Positions 1 to 8,470 of a stretch of 64,000 nucleotides of DNA are shown here, piece after piece (the stretch's first letter is position 1; every line of letters starts with the position of its first letter). Below the pieces are notes generated by a model that was given only the letters and a program-made list of their open reading frames with translations, made no database searches and had not been told where the DNA came from. The position numbers were made by a program, and so were the translations under genes. Origin of the DNA: Lacinutrix jangbogonensis (GTDB lineage: Bacteria; Bacteroidota; Bacteroidia; Flavobacteriales; Flavobacteriaceae). The stretch covers positions 1 to 64,000 of the forward strand of contig NZ_JSWF01000031.1 of the NCBI RefSeq assembly GCF_000797445.1, read 5' to 3'.

Positions 1-159
1 TTTTGTTTTTGTGTAAATGTTACTGTTTTCTAATTTAAGATAATAGTAATTAGGTTAATTGATATAACTATTATTGATATAATAATTATTCCGATAATAA
101 ATTTTTTGTTTATCACATTATAGAGTTGATTCATTACTAAGTTTTTTTGTTTTAAATCA

Positions 160-197
160 AAACCTCTTCACCTTGGGTAAATGAAGAGGTTTCTTAT
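160..197 (+). terminator. Rho-independent terminator candidate
   Basis: An 11-bp perfect stem (160-170 with 182-192) encloses an 11-nt loop and is followed on the plus strand by a T-rich run. It probably ends a plus-strand gene lying left of the window. Confidence 0.55.
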
Positions 198-257
198 TAA
201 AATGATTCTCCTTAAGAATTAATTAATTGCTTTATAAAGATAGTTTGTATAAATGAT

Positions 258-288
258 AAAAAAAACAGGTAGTTCTACCTGTTTTTTA
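258..288. terminator. Bidirectional terminator hairpin
   Basis: A 13-bp perfect inverted repeat (260-272 with 275-287) has an A-run on its left and a T-run on its right, so it could end transcription in either direction. It lies between an unseen plus-strand gene to the left and the minus-strand protease gene that ends at 640. Confidence 0.6.
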
Positions 289-639
289 AGTTTGCTCGTT
301 TTTATCCAAAACACTTAAAGTATCAGTGTTTTATTAGGGTTAACTGTATTTAAGCTTCTTTTTTACAGAATATTATAATATTTCACTCAGGTTTAAAACG
401 CTAATTTGTGCATGTTTGTGAATTTTCTATATCAATTTAAAGTACAATAATGAAAATGAGAAGAGTGCTATTAAGTAAATTAAAAAAGGAAATAAGATAG
501 AAGTTATTAATTATGTTAAAGCTTTGAAAGTAATATGTCTCCAACCTCTTGAAGTTGGTGTAAATACGTGAAATATTAAGAAAGAAGTATTCGCCGCTTC
601 GTTTTGTTGTAAAATTATTAGCATCTAAAACTAATGGAA

Positions 640-1083
640 TTACGACTTTAAATACAGGTATTTCTTGTTGTAATCTATAATGGCTCTCCCTTTTTTTAGA
701 ATATCTGCACCAATTATTCCATTTACGGGCTTGGCATTATGTGTGATTAAGGCAGTATTGACGTGTGTTAAATCGAAAAGTACTAAGGTGATATTGGTAT
801 TTTTCCACCTGCCAATTTTAATACTATTGTTAGTTGCTGTTTGTGTAAACATATCTGTTGCTCCAGCTCCAGCAGCTTTAATATTTGATGCTTTTGCGTT
901 AAGATTAAATAACTCTATATCCTCGAAACCAATACAGCTACTAGATGCTCCAGTATCTAAAATAAATAGCCCTTTTACACCATTAATGGTCGCTTTTACT
1001 TCTAAGTGATTTGTTTTTGTGAGTTTTAATTTTATCTTTTTGTACTCATTTTTAAGTAGAAAGTCCCAAAGTGCATTTTCCAT
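640..1083 (-). CDS. Retropepsin-like aspartyl protease
   Basis: This 147-residue protein has a single aspartyl-protease half domain. The catalytic signature ILDTGASSS lies at residues 41-49 (Asp43), preceded by the beta-rich segment usual before it, and a GIIGADIL segment near residue 122 matches the second conserved block of the fold. Such bacterial proteins are expected to act as dimers, like retroviral proteases. No signal peptide or membrane segment is visible, so a cytoplasmic site is likely. It stands alone, with hairpins downstream and the plus-strand TatD gene on its other side. The substrate is unknown. Confidence 0.75.
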   Translation of the reverse strand: MENALWDFLLKNEYKKIKLKLTKTNHLEVKATINGVKGLFILDTGASSSCIGFEDIELFNLNAKASNIKAAGAGATDMFTQTATNNSIKIGRWKNTNITLVLFDLTHVNTALITHNAKPVNGIIGADILKKGRAIIDYNKKYLYLKS

Positions 1084-1304
1084 TGTTTTGTTTAAGTTAC
1101 TAAAGTAAAAGTAGTATAATTACTATTGAAACTCCAAGCATTGTATGCATATAATTGGTTTTGCTTACTTTTTTAAAGTGTTCGTTGTTTTTTTGTGAAT
1201 TCGAATTGTTTAGGTAGTTATGTCTTTAAAGGTTTTAAAACCTTGTAGTATAAATATATTTGTAAAAGGCATCATTAAACCTATGACTTTTTTATTTTTA
1301 CAAC
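1084..1304. other. Divergent intergenic region
   Basis: This 221-nt AT-rich gap separates the minus-strand protease gene from the plus-strand TatD-family gene, so it must hold the promoters of both. No convincing paired -33/-7 element was picked out by eye. Confidence 0.4.
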
Positions 1305-2072
1305 ATGATTATTACAGACACACATACACATTTATATAGCGAGGCTTTCGATGCCGATAGATCAGAAATGATGCAGCGTACTTTAGAGGCCAATATTTCG
1401 CGTTTATTTATACCAGCAATAGACTCTACTTACACAGCGTCTATGTTACAATTAGAAAAAGACTATCCAAAAAACGTTTTTTTAATGATGGGTTTACATC
1501 CAACACACGTAAAAGATAATTATAAAGAGGAGCTAGCTCATGTGTTAGAAATGCTCGACACTCATACATTTTACGCCGTAGGAGAAATTGGTATCGATTT
1601 GTATTGGGATAAAAGCACATTAGCAATACAGCAGGAGGCTTTTAGATACCAAATAAAATTAGCCAAACAACATCAATTGCCAATTGTTATTCATTGTCGT
1701 GAAGCGTTCGATGAAATTTTTGAAATTTTAGAAGAAGAAAAAAGCGATGATCTTTTTGGGATTTTTCATTGTTTTACTGGTTCATTAGAACAAGCGCATC
1801 GAGCAATTTCTTATAATATGAAATTAGGAATTGGTGGTGTAGCAACTTTTAAAAATGGAAAAATTGATCAGTTTTTAAATCAAATCGATTTAAAACATAT
1901 TGTTTTAGAAACTGATTCGCCTTATCTGGCGCCAAAGCCTTTTCGTGGAAAGCGAAACGAAAGTAGTTATATATTAAAAGTCTTGGAGAAGCTTTCGGAG
2001 ATCTATAATACTTCCGAAGAAAAAATTGCCGATATTACAACAGAGAATTCTAAAGCCGTTTTTGGTGTTTAG
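1305..2072 (+). CDS. TatD family metal-dependent hydrolase (putative DNase)
   Basis: At 255 residues the length is normal for TatD. The metal-binding motif THTHLY lies near the N-terminus (residues 6-11), followed by GEIGID near residue 92, HCREAF near 129, HCFTGS near 151 and the C-terminal signature ETDSPYLAP near 205. These supply the His/Glu/Asp ligands of the two-metal TIM-barrel site. Family members are 3'-5' exonucleases or deoxyribonucleases acting in DNA repair or nucleotide turnover. The asparaginase gene follows 31 nt downstream, so the two probably share a transcript. The family call is firm; the exact substrate is not. Confidence 0.9.
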   Translation: MIITDTHTHLYSEAFDADRSEMMQRTLEANISRLFIPAIDSTYTASMLQLEKDYPKNVFLMMGLHPTHVKDNYKEELAHVLEMLDTHTFYAVGEIGIDLYWDKSTLAIQQEAFRYQIKLAKQHQLPIVIHCREAFDEIFEILEEEKSDDLFGIFHCFTGSLEQAHRAISYNMKLGIGGVATFKNGKIDQFLNQIDLKHIVLETDSPYLAPKPFRGKRNESSYILKVLEKLSEIYNTSEEKIADITTENSKAVFGV

Positions 2073-2103
2073 TAACAACTCTACAGCAAACACTAAGCAA
2101 TTG

Positions 2104-3132
2104 ATGAAAATAATTCCAAACATACTGCTTATATATACTGGTGGAACCATTGGTATGATAAAAGATCCGGAAACAGGTACTTTACGCGCTTTCGATTTCG
2201 ATAACTTGTTGGTTCGTATACCAGAGCTTAAACTTTTAGATTGTAATATTGAAACCTTCTCTTTTGAAAACCCAATAGATTCTAGTAATATGGAACCTAA
2301 GTATTGGGTGGACATTGCAGAAGCTATTGAGGATAATTATAATGCATTCGATGGTTTTGTAGTGTTGCATGGCAGTGATACAATGAGTTATACAGGATCT
2401 GCATTAAGTTTTATGTTGGAGCATTTGGCAAAACCAGTAATATTTACTGGGTCGCAATTACCAATTGGAGATTTGCGTACAGATGCTAAAGAGAATTTAA
2501 TTACCTCAATTCAAGTGGCTTCTTTGCAGCATTATGGTAAGCCAATAATAAAAGAGGTGTGTTTGTATTTTGAATATAAATTGTACAGAGCCAATAGAAC
2601 AACAAAAATAAATGCAGAGCATTTTGAAGCTTTTGCTAGTTTAAACTATCCAGATTTAGCAGAATCTGGTGTGCATTTAAAAGTGAATAACGATGCGTTG
2701 TTTAAGCCAAATGCTAGAAAAAAACTATTGGTTCATAAAAAACTAGATAAAAATATTGCTTTAATAAAATTGTTTCCAGGGATTTCGGAACAATTGTTGT
2801 CGTGTATTTTTAGTACACCTAACCTTAAAGGTGTTATTATAGAAACTTATGGTGCAGGAAATTGCACTACAGAAGATTGGTTTATTTCGATATTAAAAGA
2901 AACCATTAAAAAAGGAATACACATTATTAATATTACACAATGCTCTGGTGGAAGTGTCACGATGGGACAATATGAAACTAGTGAAAAACTAAAAAAAATT
3001 GGTATAGTTTCTGGAAAAGACATTACAACCGAGGCAGCAGTTAGTAAATTAATGTATTTGTTAGGACAGAATATTACACCTAATTTGTTTAAAACCATAT
3101 ACGAAACTGCTTTAAGAGGAGAAATGACTTAA
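2104..3132 (+). CDS. ansA: Type I (cytoplasmic) L-asparaginase
   Basis: This enzyme hydrolyses L-asparagine to aspartate and ammonia. The N-terminal signature IYTGGTIGM holds the first catalytic Thr, and HGSDTMSYTGSAL near residue 85 holds the second Thr-Asp pair. The 342-residue length and absence of a signal peptide fit the cytoplasmic type I group. A longer frame opens at 2026 inside the TatD gene, but the ATG at 2104 places the motif at the expected distance from the N-terminus and starts just after the TatD stop. It is probably co-transcribed with the TatD gene. A 180-nt gap follows before the ExbB operon. Confidence 0.9.
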   Translation: MKIIPNILLIYTGGTIGMIKDPETGTLRAFDFDNLLVRIPELKLLDCNIETFSFENPIDSSNMEPKYWVDIAEAIEDNYNAFDGFVVLHGSDTMSYTGSALSFMLEHLAKPVIFTGSQLPIGDLRTDAKENLITSIQVASLQHYGKPIIKEVCLYFEYKLYRANRTTKINAEHFEAFASLNYPDLAESGVHLKVNNDALFKPNARKKLLVHKKLDKNIALIKLFPGISEQLLSCIFSTPNLKGVIIETYGAGNCTTEDWFISILKETIKKGIHIINITQCSGGSVTMGQYETSEKLKKIGIVSGKDITTEAAVSKLMYLLGQNITPNLFKTIYETALRGEMT

Positions 3133-3312
3133 AATTAACGGTCAAAATTTGAGCCTTAACATTTTTTTCGTTTTATTTGGAAATGGAAATTTTTAATAGA
3201 AAGTAGTGCTTACCTAAGAAATTTCAAAAAGCACTGTTAATATTTTATTTTTTACTTCCTTTTTTTTATATCTTTAACACTTTAACTAATTAATAAAATT
3301 AAGATCAAAAAC

Positions 3313-4080
3313 ATGAAAAGATTATTTTCTATCCTAGCCATAGTATTTTTAATGGCATTTGGCACAGCTAATGCAACTACAAACGCAGCAACAGTTGCGA
3401 CAGCAGTTGTTACAACTCAAGACGCATCAACAGATGATGCTGAAGAAGACTTAACATTCCACCAAGAGCTTAAAAAGCGTTTTATTGAAGGTGGTCCAGG
3501 TTTTATGGGTATTGTTTTATTATGTTTAATTCTTGGATTGGCAATTGCTATCGAGAGAATTATCTTTTTAAACTTGTCTTCTACAAACACTAAAAAATTA
3601 ACTCAAAACGTTGAAGATGCACTACAATCAGGTGGTCTTGAAGCAGCAAAAGAGGTGTGTAGAAACACAAAAGGTCCAGTGGCATCTATTTTCTATCAAG
3701 GTTTAGATAGAGCAGACGATAGCTTAGAATCTGCGGAAAAAGCTGTTGTAGCTTATGGAGGAGTTCAAATGGGACAATTAGAGAAAAACGTATCTTGGAT
3801 TTCATTATTTATCTCATTAGCACCAATGCTTGGGTTTATGGGAACAGTAATTGGTATGATTCAAGCCTTCGATAAAATTCAGTCTGCAGGTGGAATGGAT
3901 GCAACCTTAGTAGCAGGTGGTATTAAAGTAGCCTTATTAACAACTGTATTTGGTCTTGTTGTAGCAATTATTCTTCAAGTTTTTTACAACTACATCGTTG
4001 CAAAAATTGATGGTATTGTAAATGATATGGAAGATTCTTCTATAACATTAATGGATATGTTATCGAAATACAAAAAATAA
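3313..4080 (+). CDS. exbB: ExbB/TolQ/MotA-family proton channel protein
   Basis: This inner-membrane subunit of a TonB- or Tol-type energy-transducing complex uses the proton gradient to power outer-membrane transport. The 255-residue protein begins with a cleavable-looking signal sequence and a short acidic periplasmic stretch. A membrane segment follows near residues 60-85, then a cytoplasmic domain, and two conserved C-terminal helices with SLAPMLGFMGTVIGMI and GIKVALLTTVFGLVVAI, the hallmarks of the family. It is first in a four-gene operon with an uncharacterised membrane protein and two ExbD paralogues. An extra N-terminal signal sequence is common in Bacteroidota ExbB. Confidence 0.92.
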   Translation: MKRLFSILAIVFLMAFGTANATTNAATVATAVVTTQDASTDDAEEDLTFHQELKKRFIEGGPGFMGIVLLCLILGLAIAIERIIFLNLSSTNTKKLTQNVEDALQSGGLEAAKEVCRNTKGPVASIFYQGLDRADDSLESAEKAVVAYGGVQMGQLEKNVSWISLFISLAPMLGFMGTVIGMIQAFDKIQSAGGMDATLVAGGIKVALLTTVFGLVVAIILQVFYNYIVAKIDGIVNDMEDSSITLMDMLSKYKK

Positions 4081-4110
4081 GCTATTAACTAATTTTAAAA
4101 ACATAAGATT

Positions 4111-4554
4111 ATGCATAAGATTTTAAAAATAGTTGTAGCAGTGCTAAGTTTAATTGGTGTTATTGGACTTGTACGTATTATAATGACAGGTGAAGAGGAA
4201 GCGAAAGCTATTATTTCTTCAGGTAATGGCGTTTTATTTGAGACAATGTCTTCGATAGCATATATAATATTAGTATTAGCAATCATATTAGTAATATTCT
4301 TCGTGTTTAAAAACCTGTTTACAGGTGGCGGAGATATTAAAAATACTCTAATAGGTTTAGGTGCTTTTGTAGCTGTATTACTTATTGGATACTTAGTATC
4401 TGGTGGTGATTCTTTAAATTATGAATACGATGGAGTTGTTGCTACAGCAGGTAAATCTCAATTAGTTGGAGGTGGCTTAGTTTCCTTTTACATATTAAGT
4501 GTTGTTGCCATTTTAGCAATGGTATTCTCAGGAGTTAAAAAATTAATTAAATAA
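4111..4554 (+). CDS. Small multi-pass membrane protein between exbB and exbD
   Basis: This 147-residue protein has about four hydrophobic segments: one at the N-terminus, one near residues 48-68, one near 82-98 and one near 120-140, with a basic C-terminus. I do not recognise a named domain. It lies 30 nt after exbB and 2 nt before the first exbD, so it is translated within the same operon and is likely an accessory subunit of the proton channel. The position recurs in flavobacterial Exb operons, but the function is not established from the sequence. Confidence 0.7.
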   Translation: MHKILKIVVAVLSLIGVIGLVRIIMTGEEEAKAIISSGNGVLFETMSSIAYIILVLAIILVIFFVFKNLFTGGGDIKNTLIGLGAFVAVLLIGYLVSGGDSLNYEYDGVVATAGKSQLVGGGLVSFYILSVVAILAMVFSGVKKLIK

Positions 4555-4556
4555 TT

Positions 4557-5195
4557 ATGGCAAAAAGATCAGCACCAGAAGTTAATGCAGGCTCTATGGC
4601 TGACATTGCCTTCTTATTACTTATTTTCTTTCTAGTAACAACAGATATCGCAACAGATTCTGGTTTAAGTCGAAAGTTACCGCCTTGGGAGCCGGATATT
4701 GATACTCCGCCAGTAATCATTAAAGAAAAGAATATTTTCGCGTTGACACTAAATAGTAAAAACGAGATTTTATTAACTTCTGGAGGAGACTCAGAACTTA
4801 TCGCACTTACAGATTTAAGAGTACGAGCTGTAGAGTTTTTAGACAATGGAGGAGGACAAGGAGAAGATGCTTGTAGAAGATGTAAAGGCTCTGGAAGCGA
4901 ACAATCATCAGATAATTTTATAAAAGCAGTTATCTCTTTAGCGAATGATAGATTGACAAATTATAATACTTATATTTCTGTTCAAAATGAAATACTGGGT
5001 GCTTATAACGTCATTAGGAATCGTGAGTTTAAAAAAGATTATCCAAATTTAAATATGAATTTTGTTGAAGCTACAGCAATGTATCAAGATAAATCTACTG
5101 AAAAAAAGGATAGAGAAAGCTTAAAAGAGAAGTTAGAGGCAATTAAATTAATTGTCCCTCAAAAATTTTCTGAGGCTGAAGCGAAAAGAAGTTAA
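4557..5195 (+). CDS. exbD: ExbD-family biopolymer transport protein (large, with periplasmic insert)
   Basis: This 212-residue protein has the ExbD layout: a short basic cytoplasmic start, one membrane helix with the conserved Asp (SMADIAFLLLIFFLV, residues 13-27), then a periplasmic domain. At 212 residues it exceeds the usual 130-150. The extra length includes a glycine-rich loop with CRRCKGSG (Cys106 and Cys109), which has the form of one DnaJ-type CxxCxGxG repeat, and a charged, possibly coiled-coil tail. It starts 2 nt after the preceding membrane gene and is followed by a second, standard-length ExbD. Confidence 0.88.
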   Translation: MAKRSAPEVNAGSMADIAFLLLIFFLVTTDIATDSGLSRKLPPWEPDIDTPPVIIKEKNIFALTLNSKNEILLTSGGDSELIALTDLRVRAVEFLDNGGGQGEDACRRCKGSGSEQSSDNFIKAVISLANDRLTNYNTYISVQNEILGAYNVIRNREFKKDYPNLNMNFVEATAMYQDKSTEKKDRESLKEKLEAIKLIVPQKFSEAEAKRS

Positions 5196-5213
5196 CAAGT
5201 TAACATAAACACT

Positions 5214-5690
5214 ATGTCTAAATTTAAAAAGAAAAAAGATGGAGGTTTACCTCCAATTTCAACAGCATCTTTACCAGATATTGTATTTATGCTTCTGTTT
5301 TTCTTTATGGTGGCAACAGTAATTAAAGAGGATAATTTAAAAATCCAAAATAATTTACCAAAAGCAAATCAGATTGAAAAATTAGATAAAAATAAACCAA
5401 TAAGTTATATATACATTGGCAAGCCAAGTGCAAACTATATAGATACTTATGGTACAGAAGATAGAATACAATTAAACGATAAGTTGCAAAGCGTAGAGCA
5501 AGTTCAAGCATTTATTGCTGCAGAACGAGCTAATTTAGCTGAAGAGTTAGTACCAACACTTACTATTTCTTTAAAAGTAGATAAAGAAGCTAAAATGGGT
5601 GTTTTAACTGATGTTAAGCAAGAATTGCGTAAAACGAATGCACTTAAAATTAATTACACTACTAAGAAAGGTGATGCTCTTACTAATTAG
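5214..5690 (+). CDS. exbD: ExbD-family biopolymer transport protein (second copy)
   Basis: This 158-residue second ExbD has the membrane helix TASLPDIVFMLLFFFMV near residues 19-35, with the family's Asp, and a periplasmic domain of normal size. Two different ExbD subunits beside one ExbB is a frequent Bacteroidota arrangement and may reflect a mixed ExbD dimer. It is the last gene of the operon and is followed by a strong terminator at 5713. Confidence 0.9.
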   Translation: MSKFKKKKDGGLPPISTASLPDIVFMLLFFFMVATVIKEDNLKIQNNLPKANQIEKLDKNKPISYIYIGKPSANYIDTYGTEDRIQLNDKLQSVEQVQAFIAAERANLAEELVPTLTISLKVDKEAKMGVLTDVKQELRKTNALKINYTTKKGDALTN

Positions 5691-5712
5691 TAATCCTCAT
5701 TCTTAATTTTAT

Positions 5713-5752
5713 AAAGGGCGTTTTGAAAATTTCAAAACGCCCTTTTCTTTTT
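5713..5752 (+). terminator. Terminator of the exb operon
   Basis: A long perfect palindrome (stem arms about 5713-5729 and 5730-5745, with AAAGGGCG and CGCCCTTT at the ends) is followed by a T-rich run. It lies 23 nt after the second exbD stop. Confidence 0.8.
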
Positions 5753-5872
5753 AAAGCGCTCTATATATTATTTATCTTGTGATTGTGAAACGCCATGTTA
5801 AAAATTTATTCGCATAAGGAAATGATTAATAGCGCACTTATATGTGTTGTAAAAATCAATAAACAGAAACAT

Positions 5873-6577
5873 ATGAAATTTATAATACTATTTTTTTGTC
5901 TTTGTTTTGCCAATACGTATTCTTATGCTCAAGAAGCGTTAAGTGAAACTATTCAAGAAGTAGATGCTTTGTATAAAGAAGATCAGTTTTATTTTGGTCT
6001 AACATATAATCTTATTAGCAAACCACCTAGTGGATTGGTACAGAGTGGCTTTTCTGGCGGCTTTCACTTTGGATATACTAAAGATATGCCTATTAATAAA
6101 AGAAGAAATAAGGCTATTGGTATAGGTTTAGGTTTGTCTTTTAATTCATTCAATCAAAATATTCAAATTAGTGAAGATGCTTCAGGTAATACGATATTTC
6201 AAATTATAAATGAAAATGAAATAACAGTTACTAAAAATAAGTTTTCTACTTATATGGTTGAAGTGCCATTGGAGTTTAGATGGCGAACGTCTACTGCAGA
6301 AGAATTTAAATTTTGGCGTATTTATACAGGCTTTAAGTTGGGATACGTATTTGCTAGTAATTCTATATTTGAAGGCACTCCACAAAATATTAAAATTAAA
6401 AACAGTAAGGCTATTAACAACTTACAATATGGCTTAACATTGGGAGCAGGTTATAATACTTGGAATTTTTATTTGTACTATGCACTAAATCCTATTTTTG
6501 ATGATTCTGCGAAAATTGATGGTAAAATAATAGAGGCTAATGCCATTAAAATTGGTCTTATGTTTTATATTTTATAA
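5873..6577 (+). CDS. PorT-family / OmpA-like outer-membrane beta-barrel protein
   Basis: The chosen ATG gives a protein of about 234 residues starting with a clear signal peptide that ends near SYAQ. The remainder is built of alternating aromatic beta-strands and ends in a strand terminating in Phe-Tyr-Ile-Leu, typical of an outer-membrane barrel. The pattern FYFGLTYN..GFSGGFHFGY resembles PorT-type porin-family proteins. PorT proper is a gliding/type IX secretion component, and I cannot tell whether this is the true orthologue. A longer frame opens at 5795 but would place 26 non-hydrophobic residues before the signal peptide. It converges with the membrane gene at 6572 and overlaps it by 6 nt. 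Confidence 0.65.
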   Translation: MKFIILFFCLCFANTYSYAQEALSETIQEVDALYKEDQFYFGLTYNLISKPPSGLVQSGFSGGFHFGYTKDMPINKRRNKAIGIGLGLSFNSFNQNIQISEDASGNTIFQIINENEITVTKNKFSTYMVEVPLEFRWRTSTAEEFKFWRIYTGFKLGYVFASNSIFEGTPQNIKIKNSKAINNLQYGLTLGAGYNTWNFYLYYALNPIFDDSAKIDGKIIEANAIKIGLMFYIL

Positions 6578-7177
6578 CCAATAACTTAGCAGTAATAACT
6601 GCGGAAGGAACCCAATACAAAAACCAAAAATCAACTCTATAGTTGTATGCGCTTTTAAGTGTAATCTTGAAGTTGCAATGGCACCTGCTATTAAGAAAAA
6701 TAGGGCTAGAGAACCATTTATATTCTTACTAAAATGAAGCGAAATACCAATAGCAAACATTAGTATTCCTGCTATTGCAATCATATGTATGCTCGCTTTA
6801 AACTTGAAAATTGCGAGTACTAAACAAACAATAGTCGAGATTAAAATTCCTAGAAAGAAATAATACAATTCAATTATTTGATTATTAGGCAATACGCGTG
6901 CAATAATTAGAATGCATATAACAATATTTAACGCCAACGGAATAATGCGCTCTTTGGTCGTTTTTAAATATATAGATTCTGTTTTACCAATAGTCTTTAA
7001 TAAAAAATAAAGCAACATGGGCAATGCCATGGTCAGTATGGTTAGCGAAATAACCTTAGCTTTCATAATATCCTGAGATATAAACCTAGGTGATTTTGAG
7101 AAATAGAAAATAACACCCAAAAGCGGCATTATTATAGGATGAAAGATGAAGGAAATACTTTTTAGTAGCCAATTCAT
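6572..7177 (-). CDS. Multi-pass membrane protein, PAP2-phosphatase-like
   Basis: About 201 residues from the ATG at 7177; an upstream in-frame ATG at 7222 adds 15 residues. Six or so hydrophobic helices cover most of the length. Near the C-terminus SRLHLKAHTTIELIFGF resembles the third PAP2 signature (SR..H...D....G), with Glu in place of the Asp and the other PAP2 motifs unclear, so enzymatic activity is doubtful. The first 22 codons and the upstream region are repeated at 10052-10117, the left edge of the island-1 duplication. Confidence 0.55.
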   Translation of the reverse strand: MNWLLKSISFIFHPIIMPLLGVIFYFSKSPRFISQDIMKAKVISLTILTMALPMLLYFLLKTIGKTESIYLKTTKERIIPLALNIVICILIIARVLPNNQIIELYYFFLGILISTIVCLVLAIFKFKASIHMIAIAGILMFAIGISLHFSKNINGSLALFFLIAGAIATSRLHLKAHTTIELIFGFCIGFLPQLLLLSYWL

Positions 7178-8470
7178 TAGCCTTACAGTTTTTTTTATCA
7201 AAGATATAGTATTTGCAAACATATCTAGAAAACACGTAGTTATACGTGTTTTTTTTAAAGAATATTTAATTTAAGTTTGTGTTGCATAATGGTTGTTATT
7301 AGAAATCTAACTAAAGATGCTCTCTACGCTTTCAAAAGCACCGTTTACTCATTATCGTTTTTATAAGTACTAAACATACTATAATTTCGAATGACTAATC
7401 AATTAATATAATACGTAAAATGAAAAACTTCTTAAAAAATTATTTAAAATTAGGAATTTTACTTTTCTTAATTTCTTTAGTCTTTACGAATTGCGAAAAG
7501 GATGACGATTTTACAACAAAAGAACCAACAGTAAAACAGGCCCAAACAGCAAAGTACACTACAAGTATAGTGCAAAAAACGACTTTTAATATAAACGAAA
7601 CTTTAAAACTTGCATTAAATAAATTTAAAGCCGTAGACAAGTCTAATGCGTTAAACAATGCATCTAAGTTAGTAATCAACGATTCTTTAAACATTGCTAT
7701 AGAAGATGGTTCTGCAAAATATTTAGAAAGTTTAGATGGTAGTTACCACTCTTATACTTTTGTCGCTTTCGATTACGGTAAATCACAAGGCATGCAAAAT
7801 ATAGTATTAAGCTTACAACTGAATGGCACTTATAAAGAGTTTTTAATACATTACGATTTAACAGACAGCGAAATAGAATTGTATAGAAATAATGAGTATG
7901 TGAACTTACTAGGTAAAGTTACAATTGTGGTATTGGAAGGCAGTAGTTTAACAGGGAATTTGTTTTCTAAATTAACAGTAGATGAAAACTGTTTGGAATG
8001 GGATATTAATGAGGGATCAAATTGTACCGATGTTGAAGGTCATTCCTGGGAAGATGGAAATGCATGTCCTCATTATTTAACTACGACTCAGACCGCTACA
8101 CCTGATGTTAATAATTTTTTAGGTATAAATTGGCCTTGTGTAGAGGCGTCTAATGGTGGAAGTTATATTCCAGGAACCAATTCTAATAATCCATCAAATG
8201 GCACACAAAGTGGAGCAGGACAACCTAGTACTAGTGCACAGCAAGATGTTTCTTCTGGTTATGCACCAACACCTAAACAACAAAGAGAGAAAGGGTTTCA
8301 AAAACAATTAAGTGATGAGGCAAACGATTGTTTTAATAGTGCAAACTTAACAGATGATCAACGAGAGGAAATTATGAGCTTTCTAGAAGCAGGAATTAGT
8401 GTAAGTATAGATGGAGAAATTTTAGTTGGTAATCAAAGTAGTTATAACCAAAGTGATATGGATTTTGCTG
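7112..8470 (+). repeat. Direct repeat, copy 1 of a 2940-bp-period tandem duplication
   Basis: This stretch matches 10052-11410 at an exact offset of 2940 nt, with few differences (three in the first 309 nt). It spans the 5' end of the PAP2-like gene, the promoter region and about the first 350 codons of the lipoprotein gene. Similarity stops abruptly inside the lipoprotein gene near residue 350, where the C-terminal domains diverge. Confidence 0.9.

Larger units (their letters stand above)
1..639. other. Intergenic region without a recognisable gene
   Basis: No reading frame with family features is visible on either strand. The stretch holds two hairpins listed separately (160-197 and 258-288), which probably end transcription of a gene left of the window. 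The rest is A/T-rich sequence before the convergent end of the aspartyl protease gene. A 16-codon ORF near 451 has no supporting features and is not called. Confidence 0.6.

Noticed and set aside
680-1009. Plus-strand ORF opposite the protease gene
   Set aside because: It is antisense to the aspartyl protease, whose DTG motif and second conserved block are clear; the antisense translation has no family features.
4872-4895. DnaJ zinc-finger domain in the ExbD protein
   Set aside because: Only one CxxCxGxG repeat is present, and the rest of the protein is clearly ExbD; a true DnaJ finger needs four repeats.
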